DNA from: Saccharina japonica
Lineage: Eukaryota > Sar > Phaeophyceae > Laminariales > Laminariaceae
Length of the DNA stretch: 64,000 bases
NCBI GenBank assembly: GCA_008828725.1
Contig: MEHQ01004095.1
Coordinates: 310,001-374,000 of the forward strand
Direction of reading: 5' to 3'
Below the pieces are notes generated by a model, which saw nothing but the letters and a program-made list of their open reading frames with translations, had not been told where the DNA came from and searched no databases. Shown here piece after piece: positions 1-10,677 of this stretch. The first letter of the stretch is position 1; every line of letters begins with the position of its first letter. Made by a program: the position numbers and the translations under genes.

Positions 1-301
1 ATAGGGGTCGGTGTACCGTAGGGTTTGTGGTTAGATCACGGTACAGCGGTGCCGATGCCAATGAGTGCCCCCCATATAAGGTGCTTTCTGTGGCAGGCGG
101 ATTTCCCCTGTATCATACCAGCAAGTGGCGCAGAACATCCTCCGTACGCCGTTTTTTGGCTATGAATCCATCAAAAGTGCGATTTAAAAAAACTATATTT
201 GTAACTTATTTCATCGAGCACAAATGAAACCAGAAACACGAACCCTATAACGGAGTCTATATATGATGACGTTATTCCATGCTGGTACGGTACACTATTA
301 A

Positions 302-1229
302 TAGGGGTGCTACCCGTTCGTTTACTACCCGGGTACCCGGACGGGTACTACCCGGCGCCGGGTCCGGGTCCGACCCGAAACCCGCCGGGTTTTCGGGCCG
401 GGTACCCGGTTAGGAACGTGTCCCTGTGGTCATAATTGGTTGACAATACGTACCTCCAAAATCCAAAAACCATTCAAACACGCAAACTATCCAGCGCAAC
501 ATAGCTTTGGGGTTCCAGTGCCTGCTACATGTGAAAACAACAAAACACCAACAACAAAAATGCCGGGTACCCAGTTAGCAGCATGTCACCGTGGTCAACA
601 CGCCTGAAAATAACTCAAGAAACCAATTAAGCACGCAAACGATCCAGCGCAACACTAGCTTTGGGGTTTTACAGCAGTAGTACCTGGTACTGCTACGTAT
701 ACACGTGCACTCCGTTCATTGTCTAGTTATGTACTTTAGCGGCGGGCGGTTTCCTTTCCTTTTTTTTTGCTGGGATATCCTTCCGCTCTAGAAATTTTGG
801 AGCGTGTCCTGTGACCACGGACTCTATTCTGGCGATAGATGACCAACAACGCTTGAACTAAAACATTTTACATATTACAGAACAGTATATCATAATATGG
901 TGATGTCCTACAGCGTGGCCCGGTTTGCTCATGATTAACACCACCGACGACGAAGAACTTCACCTAGCAACGGCCATTGAAACTCTAACGAAGGGTGCAA
1001 TGCCGGGTACCGTTTGACGCTTGCATGTAGTTCTCTAAGCAATGTGTAATCGAAATGAGCCCTATCCTCCACTTGTCAGGCCCGCTTGACGGCCGTAAAC
1101 GGGGTCACATGTTGTCCGGGTACCCGGTTCCTGTCCCCTGAAAAGCCGGGTTACACCGTGACGGCCGAGTCCGACCTCCAGAATTTGGCGGGTACCCTTC
1201 GTGGCCGGTACCCGGCGGGTAGCACCCCT
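302..1229. mobile_element. Non-autonomous element with TAGGGGTGCTACCCG inverted ends
   Basis: The left end reads TAGGGGTGCTACCCG and the right end is its reverse complement. Both ends are followed inward by clusters of GGGTACCCGG palindromes (about 320-415 and 1108-1225). Internally a segment of about 75 bp containing CCAGCGCAACA and AGCTTTGGGGTT is tandemly repeated (about 465-545 and 616-690). No coding capacity is visible. GTACAC lies near both ends but at different distances, so I do not call a target duplication. The structure fits a non-autonomous DNA transposon; the superfamily is undetermined. Confidence 0.5.
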
Positions 1230-1285
1230 ACAGTACACCAACAGTACACCTGTCAGGTGTACTTTTTTCGTTACCGTAGTTTTCT

Positions 1286-1740
1286 AGCGGATTGTTTGTG
1301 GGACAACATCGCCCTCGCAAAACCGTCGTGTGGACTCTCGGACTATCCAGGGAGGTCACCGAATGGCCTACTTCGTATATACGTATCCTCCACGGCAAAG
1401 ATGTCGGTCGACGGTCAAGTGTCACAAATTTGTTAAGCGTGTCTGTCAAGGTCTTTGGCGTTGTCAAGCCAAAAAATCTCCTATCCCCGGCATAATAATA
1501 CCTCCAGAACTCATGTGGAAACCCCTCGATTTTCAAGAAGTGGAAAGACCTGCAGTGTTACAGTGTTCTGTTCAAAAAATAAAAAAAATGAAGCTTTCAG
1601 TGATTTCGTAAGGCATTTTTGAAAACCGGGGATTTTCTTAAGTATCCCCTGCTTGTTCTTGTCCAGGTTCTCTGTCAAGGTGTTTGGTGGATTGTTGACT
1701 GTCAAGGGGTTCTCAAGGTCTGAAGTCTGTCAACCGACCT
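1286..1740. other. Non-coding stretch with short direct repeats
   Basis: Short direct repeats of CTGTCAAGGT (about 1442, 1672 and 1700) lie in AT-rich sequence. Open frames here overlap on both strands, lack splice context and resemble no family I know. Confidence 0.4.
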
Positions 1741-1760
1741 CTTTGCTCCACGGGTTAATA

Positions 1761-2011
1761 AGGGCCATTCTTATCGAGCAACTTTTTTCCAAAATTTCCA
1801 ATATTTTTTTCCAAGAAAAAGAGGAAAAACAGGAAACATTTCCATAGTTTGGAAATTTAACAGAGGGCAAACATGTCTGGAAGGCTTCGCATTCCAATAT
1901 TGATATTATATTTAGAAGAAAAAAAATGGAAAAAAGGAAATACAGAAAATTGTGCGAAAACAATTACTATGGGGAAATTTGGAAATTCATGGCTCCGATA
2001 AGAATGGCCCT
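1761..2011. mobile_element. 251-bp MITE with perfect 16-bp inverted ends
   Basis: The ends AGGGCCATTCTTATCG and CGATAAGAATGGCCCT are exact reverse complements. Between them lie runs of A/T with GGAAA and TTTCC motifs that extend the fold. There is no ORF of note. The target duplication is not clear (flanks end in AATA and begin CGTA). Confidence 0.6.
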
Positions 2012-2737
2012 CGTAATACGTTAATACGACAATAGAGTATATCGAACACATGATAGCACACGCGCGACCAGCTACGTACGAAGTGCATATTTCTGTTACG
2101 ACGTATATAATAAATACCTGGTATATACGAGTACATACCTGGTATTGTTGTACATATTTTACCTGTACTTGTATCAATGATCAAGACGCGTGTCGACCAA
2201 TTTGGTCCAACTAACAGCTACTGACGTACAGAGTACCGAGTACGTACAAATACCAGGTACGTACTAAAACGACCTCCCGCTGCATCCGGGTATGACAAGT
2301 CCCCATCCCCGGATCATAACTCCTTCCATACACCTACAACTCCAACAACCCGGGGGACAAAAACGTGCACGCTCCAGGTAGATACGGGCCCGCGCCACAT
2401 GGTCCTTACGTCCTTACATTTCCATTCACAGTGGGACATCACAGCATACGAGTACTACCATACCAGGTACTACACATACTACGGGAAACGCAGGGCTAGC
2501 GCCACGGACGGAGCCGTGGCCGTACCGCTACACATTCCAAAATTCAAAATGTATACGTACATACAGCAGCATTTGCTGGACACCGACACTTAAAGTGAAA
2601 GGTACGCTTTTTTTTCCAGGGTGTATCCTGTCAGCAGGTTGAGCTGGAGCACCACTTTTTTCAGTTATGATACACAATCCAACCGATCCCAACTCCCAGC
2701 GTGGCAGCCTTGCCCAATCATCCAACCGTAATCGTAC
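2012..2737. other. Intergenic or intronic stretch, no gene seen
   Basis: Contains several copies of the palindromic TACCAGGTA/TACCTGGTA motif (near 2117, 2138, 2251 and 2460). No exon with splice sites was recognised. Part of it may be the intron downstream of the minus-strand exon at 2738-2867. Confidence 0.35.
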
Positions 2738-2867
2738 CTCCCCGTTCTCGATGGCCTCTCGGATGGCCTTCGTCTTCGAGGACACAAAGGACCGTCGAAT
2801 TTTGCCGAGGCCACTCTTGGCCTTATTGTAGAGAAATCCCACGGGAGACAGCAGCTTCCGCAGGAAA
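2738..2867 (-). CDS. Internal exon of an unidentified minus-strand gene
   Basis: A 130-nt candidate exon. Read on the minus strand it follows a pyrimidine-rich tract ending GTTTCAG and is closed by GAG|GTACGA. It starts with one base of a split codon and then encodes 43 residues beginning FLRKLLSPVGFLYNKAKSG and ending REAIENGE. The peptide is basic and probably helical. I do not recognise the family. Flanking exons were not found, so the rest of the gene may lie outside the window or in repeat-rich sequence. The open frame continues past the donor, so a longer exon cannot be excluded. Confidence 0.45.
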
Positions 2868-4370
2868 CTGAAACCACGCAAACGCAAAAGCGACGGAGCA
2901 CGGAGTCGAGAGGTGGCGTTCCTGTTATATACAGCAGTGTACAGAGTACAGAGTAGGTACCAAAACGGCGGCTTGAAGTACACGAAGTACGATGATCGGA
3001 CACAGCAGAAGAAGCAGCGTGGGTCGTGGTACGAGTCAGTACGTAATGTTCCGAAAACATTTTTTTTTCGAAGAGGCCGTTGCGATTCAAAAAATCAAAC
3101 TCCTCCTGTCGCCTGTCGCATCTCTCTATCATTCAAACGTAGCAGTGTGCTATGTACGAGTTGGAGTCTATCTCCCGTGTCCTAACATTCCCTGCAGTGG
3201 TCACGGCCGTGTCATCAATCAAGACGGCGACACAGCGATTACAGCTACAGCACGTACATGCCGCACGACGCACGAGAAATACCCTTGATGAGTGATGAGA
3301 GTCTCGAGTCGCGAGATCAGCTCACGTATGTACGAGTACCTATCATACATACTAATAAGAGATAACACGAGAATGTATCCCTTGCGTGCGTACTCGTAGC
3401 CACGTTTCAACAGACACTGCTGCCCGATAATGCGGGCGCATAGCATAGGGAACTCGACCACGTGGAGGTAGTTGGTTATACTACTGTCGTGACGAAGTGC
3501 ATTGGGGACAGCTGCATCGTTGTGGCAAACGCTACGAAGCACAGCAGGCGCAGAGCGCATCTCATTCAAATCTCAAACTAAACATGAGATCGGAGAGATA
3601 ACCCGAACACACAAACCTCTCGGGTAGGTGGTGTTGCCGTTATGCGAATTGCAGTGGTTGTGGCATGATTCGACCTCAACCTGCTACAGACCGACGAATC
3701 TGGAGGTGTAAGCAACCCCAAGACACAGAGTGTGTCCTACCCCGGTCCATACATTATCTGTGGAAGCTCTAAGTTGCACATAGACTGGCGTCTTCATGAA
3801 CCCTACCTGGTCCGCTTCGGCTGCTCGGCCGCCTCCTGGCCAAACGCTACCACACACACAACCGCAAACACCAGGAACAGCCGAAGAAGAGAAACCCTCA
3901 TGGCTGCTGCCCGCTGGAAATGCGCTTGTGAATAGAAGCGGTTACTCCGGGTCTTGCTCCCTATCACTCAGTCCGCCTAAGCCCCGAAGACAGCAGTCGT
4001 TTTCTCTCCAGGTCTGTATACGTGATACGTGCCCTCGCTGTGAAATCTCATTGACAAGGGAGTTCGTAAAGAAAAAGCCGCGGTACTTCATTTTCGTCCC
4101 ACTTCTGCTCGAACACAGCAGTAGCAGAGGTTGGAACCTCATCACGCTCCAGCTCAAGCTCCAAAGCTCAACGAAGTAGTACGATGCTCCGAGCGATAAC
4201 TAGAAATGCTCGATTGGAGTTAATGGCTGCGGCTGAGGCTCGAGCGACAATGGCGATTAATGGCACAAGTGCGACACTTGCTGGATCGGAAAGGTGCGGT
4301 AAATACTGACTGCGCTCGAGCTGTTGATTTGTGATGTTTTCGCAGCATACATGAATATGTTCCGCTCATT
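2868..4370. other. No convincing gene
   Basis: Open frames on both strands (for example about 3796-4179) lack family resemblance and credible splice pairs. No repeat family is obvious apart from scattered GTACGAGTA-type motifs. Confidence 0.3.
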
Positions 4371-5020
4371 TTATTTTGGGCAGCGGCCAAAAACAGGTAC
4401 ACCTGGTCCGTTCGGGGCCAAAAACAGGTATATACTAAAATCAAGTTAAAAACGCACCCCACGAACCTGCCGTTCCTTGCAACGCAAAGTAAGTAGAGTT
4501 TTTTCATGTTCTTCGTGCTCGCCCGGTGGCTACGTATATGAGTAGCTGCTATTAATAGTACGAGGAACGAACGCCTGCTGTTGTATTCTCCCTTCTCAGC
4601 TTGCGACACCCCTGGTATTCCAAGTCAACCACAATCCCGAAGGGGAGCCTTCTATCTCGTATTATTTCGGCGGAGGTGTGCAGGCAGATATGTGTGTCGC
4701 TCGAGTGGCGTGTAGTGCGAGGTGCGAAGGGAGAAGGGGGTCTCCGCGTACGACGGCATTTGTATAGGGGGCATATAGGGTGGAACTATGAAGGGCCTCT
4801 GGTTGGCTTAAAAACGACAAAAAAAAGGTGAAAGTCAAGCAGAGTAGACAAAATCAGGTATACCTGGGTTTTAAAGAGGCAAAAACCGGTACAACGAGTT
4901 TTGGACCAATGGCAGGGCACGTGGAGTGCGTTTTTGACTTGATTTTAAGTATGTACGAAGTACCTGTTTTTGGCCGCAAACGGACCAGGTATACCTTGTT
5001 TTGGCCACTTCCCTTTTATT
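4371..5020. mobile_element. 650-bp foldback element
   Basis: The left arm (about 4371-4470) and right arm (about 4917-5020) are inverted copies. Both contain GGCCAAAAACAGGTA, ACCTGGTCCG and TTAAAATCAAGT. The interior carries a copy of the dispersed CTTGCGACA repeat (4515-4652). No transposase-like frame is seen. Its arms resemble in style those of the foldback at 16137-16774 (GGTATACCT near GGCCAAAA). Confidence 0.6.
4515..4652 (+). repeat. Dispersed CTTGCGACA repeat, copy 1
   Basis: Runs from GCCCGGTGGCTACGTA through ACGCCTGCTGTTGT and TCTCAGCTTGCGACA to CCCGAAGGGGAGCCTT. The same order of motifs recurs at 36830-37170 and 62335-62580. Function unknown. Confidence 0.55.
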
Positions 5021-5401
5021 TTTATTGTTTTAGTGATTAAATCCTCGCTTCTTCCCATTCATCAGGAGGGCACACTTATGGCGATTCGGGCAACGGCTTG
5101 GTCTCAGCAGTGCAGAGGGCACAGGGGGCACACGAGAAGACGCCATGACATCAATCCTCAAGTAAGCGATGGAACTCTGAGTTAACCGCTCATCTGCTGC
5201 CTGCAGTATGATACGTATATGCTCGGTCATGCATGTGTTATGTTATTTATTCATGATTTGGGCAGATCACGTACGAGTACGTATTATACGGTTCACTCTG
5301 TATACTACGAAGTATATCATGTTCTTTCGTTTTCCTTCTTTTTTTTTTCCTTTCTTTTCTTTCTGTTTTTTCTTTTTTTCACTTTTTTTCTTTCCTTCAC
5401 A

Positions 5402-6215
5402 GGGGTGCTCGGTGCCCGGAACAGTCTTGCACAGATGCTCCGAGTATACTCGATACCCCGAGTGTCGAGTATTTTTCGTACTCCGAGTACTGAGAGTATT
5501 AGAGTACTGGTGGCCTAAATGCTCGGGGTGCTTGGAATATGAGCAGTATACTGAAGGCCCAAATACTCCGAGTACTGGGAGTATGAGCAGTACTTATCCT
5601 CGAGTACAAGCAGTACCCGGAGTACAAAAATGTAAATTACTCGGAGTACTCCGAGTATCGAGAGTATTCAACACCGAAATACTGTGAGTACACAATGTAC
5701 CTGCAGTATTTTTTCTCTAAAATACTCTAATTGTACTTTCAGTTAATGGGAGCATCTGTGAATTTTGAAATGCTATAAACGCCAGCCACATGCTCCCAGA
5801 ACCTGGGAGGAATGACGGCCGAGTCTTTAAAATGGTGCAAAGATGCTCTTAACGTAATTCACACTCCGAGTATACTCCGAGTATCGTGTACATTTCGTAC
5901 TCCGAGTACGTAGAGTATTACGTAGAGTACTGGCGGCCTGAATACTCGGAGTACTTGGAGTTTGAGCAGTACTGAAGCCCCAAATACTGCGAGTACAAGG
6001 AGTATCCGCAGTATCGGACCCCGAAATACTCCGAGTACAAGCAGTATCGAGAGTGTTCATACCCGAAATACTCTGAGTACGAGCAGTATCCCGGAGTATC
6101 GAACCCCGAAATACTCCGAGTACACGAAATACCTGAAGTATTTTATCTCCAACACTCCTTGCTTTACTCCAAGGTACTCGGAGCATCTGTGCAGTCTTGT
6201 GTCGACACCCCACAT
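5402..6215. repeat. Array of CCGAGTA / TACTCGG palindromes
   Basis: Two neighbouring blocks (about 5402-5770 and 5826-6212) are packed with dozens of copies of ACTCCGAGTAC, TACTCGGAGTA and close variants. Each block is bounded by AGATGCTC-type sequence in opposite orientations. The outer left end begins CAGGGGTGCTCGG and the outer right end contains the reverse complement of CACAGATGCTCCGAGTA. The peptides rich in S, T, Y and R that can be read through it are products of the short-period repeat, not evidence of a gene. Confidence 0.6.
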
Positions 6216-6560
6216 AAAAAATGGTCAGAATGGAAAACAAACCAAAGCACTGTGACCACAGGACGGACGATGTACATATAGGAGAGTACTAGTTTTTTTT
6301 TCTTTCTAATTTTCCATTTTTGGGCCATTTGGTTTTGGTGACCCCCCTATCCCGCGACGGTTTGGGAGAAAACAATTTTTTTTTCAGATTTTTTCCATTT
6401 TTCGATCACTTGGTTTTAGCGATCCCCCCCTGTCCCGCCAAGATCCAAAAATGGAAAAACTATTATTACCTTTCGTAGAAAAAAAAACTTGTCTCCTACG
6501 AAATCGCCCTGTGATCATCACAGCGCTCCGATTTGTTTTCTTTTCTGACCATTTTTATGA
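6200..6560. repeat. Inverted repeat enclosing a tandem duplication
   Basis: AAAAATGGTCAGAA near 6218 is mirrored by TTCTGACCATTTTT near 6542, with CTGTGAC/GTGATCA and ACAAA/TTTGT matches inward. Between the arms a unit of about 110 bp (TTTTTCCATTTTT, TTGGTTTT, GACCCCCC, CCCGC) occurs twice, at about 6302-6380 and 6390-6460. Confidence 0.5.
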
Positions 6561-6661
6561 GGTGTCGAATAGAAATCGTTTCGGGCACCCTCGTTCTTCG
6601 TGCTTTTCTTTTTTGTAAAAATGTTGAAATACGTCAGCTGTTTTTTCTTCGGGCGTCCATA

Positions 6662-7495
6662 TTAGAGGTGTACCCCGACCAGTACCCGTCACCAAAACGG
6701 GTACTCGGATAATTCTGAAAGTGAACCCCGAACGCGTCGCGGGTAACCCGGGTTTTCCGACGAAATCAAATGGGTTCAACGAGTACTCGGGTAATCCCGG
6801 GTAGCCGGACAACCAACCCGTTTTCGTTTACGGTCATCAAGGGGTGCCACACGCGGATGACAGTGCGTAGTACGATTTGGTGTCGAAACGATAACTATAA
6901 CCACGTCAAATAACGTTCGCAGACCGCCGGGTATTCAACAATCCTTATCCGTCCACCTTTCATGCCGTTACGTAGTTGTACGCTATAATACCCACACCCT
7001 ATGCCCCTGAACAGAGCAGGTTCAGGTAGCGAAAGACATATTGACAGTATGTGTGCCATAGCAAGTGAATTTCCTAGGTCTCCATGCAAGCCGGGTGTCA
7101 TGGCTCGAGGAAAATAAATCCATGCCTACGAGTATACATCGGTATTATAGTAAACTCAAAGGATATCGAAGATATCCACATAACGGGCACGAGTTTGAAA
7201 AATATCAGTGGAAACTCTCTGGGAAAACTGTACAAAAGGCATGAACATTATTGGAATATTCAGCTCTGAATAGTGATACCCGTGGGCACCCCCCGTTTTC
7301 TCTCGATTTGAAAGGGTTCTAGAGATATTGTGATGGGGGACATGCCAAACATACGGGTACCCGGGTACTCGAACCCGCCGAGTACCCGGGTTTTGGTCAC
7401 CCCGAAAACCCGCGGGTTTCAAGTCAACCCCGAACCCGTCACGGGTTTAGCCCATCCGGGCTGTACCCGCCGGGTACCCGGGTTTCGACAATGTG
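6662..7495. repeat. Second element rich in GGGTACCCGG
   Basis: Clusters of CGGGTACTCGG and CGGGTACCCGG occur at both ends (about 6680-6810 and 7350-7480). Degenerate inverted ends (TAGAGGTGTACCCCG against TACAGATGTAACCCA) suggest an older relative of the element at 302-1229. No coding region was identified inside. Confidence 0.4.
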
Positions 7496-8980
7496 GGTTA
7501 CATCTGTAGTCCATATACATACCTGGTACCTGGTACTTGGCATATACGTATCATACCATGGATGAGTCCCTGGTATTACGCCATATTTGGTTGCATGCGA
7601 CACCGGATGGTGTACCTCGTTAGTACCGTTCCCTTGTGTATTGGTCTATGCTCCTGGTGTTTGTTTTCTCCCATCGAGACACGTGTTTTGTCTCGGCCTA
7701 TTTTGTGACCACGGGCTAGATTTTCAGGAAAATGAGCGTACGATAGTATTGTGAGAACGTCGTAATCCATCGTATATACCAGGTATGTACGTATATATGT
7801 ACACGTCTGCGTTTTTGTCCCACTGCGCTCTGTGACGAGTGACTAGTCCGGTCAAGTAAAGTAGGCAGCGCGCAGTGCGGTTCGCTCGGTTCAGAAAGAT
7901 GCCGCCCTCCATGCTCGTGCACGCCAAGCGTGGCGCATGGCACACCACGCCGTGTTTTTTTCCCGGCCGAAAGACGGAGGCAGATCTGGGTCCCCACACT
8001 CACGTCGAATAACTTTTGTGGTTCATGGTCATCTCTCGATCTCCGTTCGACTGTTAATAGCTATGAGTCCCCATACGAATGTGGTTCAGTATAGGGGGCT
8101 ATGCGGCACTACTGTAAGTCGGCGCCTACTCAACGTCGAGCCCGGCAATTTCTCGTCCGGTCAGCTAGTGGAGGGGACCCTACTATCCTAAACCTTGGAA
8201 ATCAAGTCTCTTAGGCTTGTGGCAGTTCCACCCTACGCCAGGAGCTTCGAGCTAATAAAAGTGCGAACGGCGCCCGTTCACACGAAAGTGCGAGCGGCGC
8301 CCGCGAACGGCAACCGCAAGTCTAGAAAGGCGTTCATTCAGGGGATGGAACAAGAGATCCCCCTTGCGGGTGCGGGGGGAAATATAAAAATGGGGGTTTC
8401 CAGTATATATGGAGGCATTTCCTATTTCTAAAACCGCGAACGGGCAAGAATTTTGCGACGGCGCGTAGATTTGTCCGACCAGGTAGCTGAACCAAGCCTC
8501 TCCGCCCCCTACGAGTGCGTCTAGTTCGCAACTATCGTTTTTTCACCCTCCCCGCGTTTTGCCCCTTTTCGCGGAATCAGAATGTGGATATAACCATTTC
8601 TGCTGAAATCGGAGAGAAAACAAGACGCGAGCCTCAGCCAAAATAGGAGTCTTACCATCTGTCGCGTACTGTACGTATCTTGTATTTTGTACAAAAAGGG
8701 CAAGGAGTAGCACGGAGACGATGTTATACATAGGGGGGGGGAGAGGTTTTGGTTCAGGTACTTGATCAGACAATTTCCGACCAACCTCTCCCCCCTCCCC
8801 CCCTATATTTGAGGATTTGCGAACGCGAGCGTACTGTTGCAGGCATCCCTGAGTTCAGTGTACCCCGCGGAACACCAGCTTCCCGAACGAAAGCCGACCC
8901 CCCGTGGCATCGCGACCGTATAAAAACCACTCCTACACACAGCAGCCCTCGGTGTCCCGGGCGAAAGGAGTGGCGCCAAC
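7496..8980. other. No convincing gene
   Basis: Contains TACCTGGTACCTGGTAC near 7520 and a TCTGTCGCGTACTGTACG motif near 8658 that recurs at other repeats. Overlapping frames on both strands near 8766-9257 look like non-coding GC-rich sequence. Confidence 0.3.
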
Positions 8981-8984
8981 GCCA

Positions 8985-9030
8985 AACAGACGAAAGAGCT
9001 TGAAGTGTGACTGCTGTTCCACGCGAAGAG
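8985..9030 (+). pseudogene. Degenerate duplicate of a BOLA3 exon segment
   Basis: GAAAGAGCTTGAAGTGTGAC, followed by TGCTG, closely matches GAAAGAGCTTGAAGCGCGGC followed by TGCT in the BOLA3-like exon at 9246-9326. Downstream, TGAGCACCCTTTCCCCC near 9131 resembles TGAGCACTGTTCTCCCC near 9213. This suggests a local duplication of about 290 bp, of which the upstream copy has lost the reading frame. Confidence 0.35.
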
Positions 9031-9245
9031 AGCCAGGGACGCTGTGTGTTCTTGCGCCACCCTCTCTCCGTGGTCGTCGGACGAGGTGTGACAAAGCAGA
9101 GGGAATCTGGTCGTGATTGGATCTCCTGCTGAGCACCCTTTCCCCCTTCAGCACGACCAGTATATGTACAGCAGTCGACCATGCCTACGTACACACACAT
9201 ACACACAGACGTCTGAGCACTGTTCTCCCCTTCCAACACGAGACC

Positions 9246-10003
9246 ATGCCGACACACACTGAAGCACCGTGGCCGTCCCAGAGGAAAGAGCTTGAAGCGC
9301 GGCTGCTTTCAGAGTATTTTCGGGGGGTTGGTATCGTTCTGCGCGACTCGGCGAGGCGGAAGCCAATTTGAACGTGTTACTCGCAGAATATTGCTCGAAA
9401 AGGCCAAACTTGCGGTGTACAGTAGGATACCAAACCAGCGATGCATGCTAAGCATCGATAATGAAACAAAAAAAGTTCTAAAAAATTAAAGAAAACGTCA
9501 CGAAGCGCTGACATTGCAGGAAGAAACTCGTACAACTACTGTAGTAGTATTTACCAACGTAGACGGTTCCCATACCAGCTCGTATTGCTGCACCAGGCTT
9601 ATCATACGAAGCATTCATGCGCGTACATACTGCGAGTTTGTCAATGTCAACGTTGCTCCTGTATATGGAGTGGTACCCTTGCCTTACCACCCCCTTACCA
9701 CCCTCAACCGCAAACAAACGTTCACTCGTATGATATACTGGCCACGATTCGGACGATCAACGAGTGTCAGCCGCCTGCCCTGTCTTCTTGGTTTCGTCTG
9801 CCAGGTCTAAGGTTGAGGCATCGAAGGCTGTGGTTCAAGATATATCTGGGGGTTGTGGAAGCATGTACAAAATCGAGATCGAGTCACCATTATTTCGCGG
9901 AAAGGGTCTGGTGGCGCAACATCGCATGGTGAAGGACGCTCTCAAGGCCGAGATCGCCGACATGCACGGGCTTACCCTGCACACACGGCCATCACCAGAG
10001 TAG
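9246..10003 (+). CDS. BOLA3: BolA-like protein, BOLA3 type (two exons found)
   Basis: Predicted mitochondrial BolA3, which works with a monothiol glutaredoxin or NFU1-type partner in late delivery of 4Fe-4S clusters. Exons are 9246-9326 and 9812-10003; phases are 0/0 and the stop is TAG at 10001-10003. The second exon contains the family signature [16 protein letters not shown], the helix [13 protein letters not shown] and the motif MHGL with the invariant histidine. The first supplies the N-terminal helix, [16 protein letters not shown] retains the cysteine typical of BOLA3. The intron is 485 bp with donor GTTGGT and a pyrimidine-rich acceptor ending CTAAG; an alternative acceptor seven bases upstream would put a stop in frame. 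The ATG at 9246 is the nearest start. The frame is open back to an ATG at 9117, so a targeting peptide could come from there or from an unseen upstream exon. The family assignment is strong; the 5' end is not. Confidence 0.8.
9812..10003 (+). CDS. BOLA3: BOLA3 terminal exon
   Basis: Sixty-three residues plus stop, carrying almost the whole BolA fold: [10 protein letters not shown] on strand 1, the QHRMV helix and MHGLTLHTR at the end. Confidence 0.85.
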   Translation, partial: VEASKAVVQDISGGCGSMYKIEIESPLFRGKGLVAQHRMVKDALKAEIADMHGLTLHTRPSPE

Positions 10004-10554
10004 TGAGGATGCTGGTTCAGCATTTCTGCCCCATCATTTGGTGTCAGCGGTGCACAACGAATATCAAGAGCGCAATTGCGACGTTGGAGCGCGTTGTACG
10101 ACACTTGCTGAGCTCCAACATCAGTCAGTTTGGCTGTTTTTTCTATTAATATACCAGCGAGGTCTCAAAACATGGACGAACTGGAGGTTTGCTGCACTGA
10201 GTACTCTCGCCAATTTCCGCAAGAGAAACGCCTACGTACCTACTGTAACTGTATGGTACACAAATCTACAGAGCTTCAGAGCGTTTTGATTCAACGTCGC
10301 ACATCATCGATGGTTTCCGCCAATCAGAAACCAAAATTTGGATCAGTAGGAAACCTGATGACAGGAAAACTCTTATTTCTGTACTTGCAGCTGGCAACGC
10401 CCTTCCTTGGTATATACTATTAGAACTACGGTGCGTACGTACGGGTGGCAATCCGAGCCAAGGATGGCGTTGACACACGGGTTGACCAAGTTCGCCCTGA
10501 TGGGTCACCCCTGCCAACCCTTTCGTGTTGGACCCGTCCCGCTCTTTGACGGCA
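10004..10554. other. Intergenic, between convergent BOLA3 and gene W
   Basis: No exon or repeat family was recognised; open frames overlap on both strands. Confidence 0.3.
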
Positions 10555-10677
10555 TTAGATGCAGTTCAGGTTGAGCAGGAGAGCCTCCTTATCTCCAGTA
10601 TCCGCGTAATTCCTCAGAGCGCCCTCCAGCTTAGGTCCCGTCATTGTGACACTGTCTGCCATCATCTTGCGCCGCAA
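10555..10677 (-). CDS. Gene W, candidate terminal exon
   Basis: Acceptor TTTGACAG; 40 codons, then TAA. The peptide includes GALRNYADTGDKEALLLNL. Family unknown. Confidence 0.45.
   Translation of the reverse strand: MRRKMMADSVTMTGPKLEGALRNYADTGDKEALLLNLNCI

Noticed and set aside
5208..6255. Ser/Thr/Arg-rich frames on both strands
   Set aside because: Readings of the CCGAGTA array.
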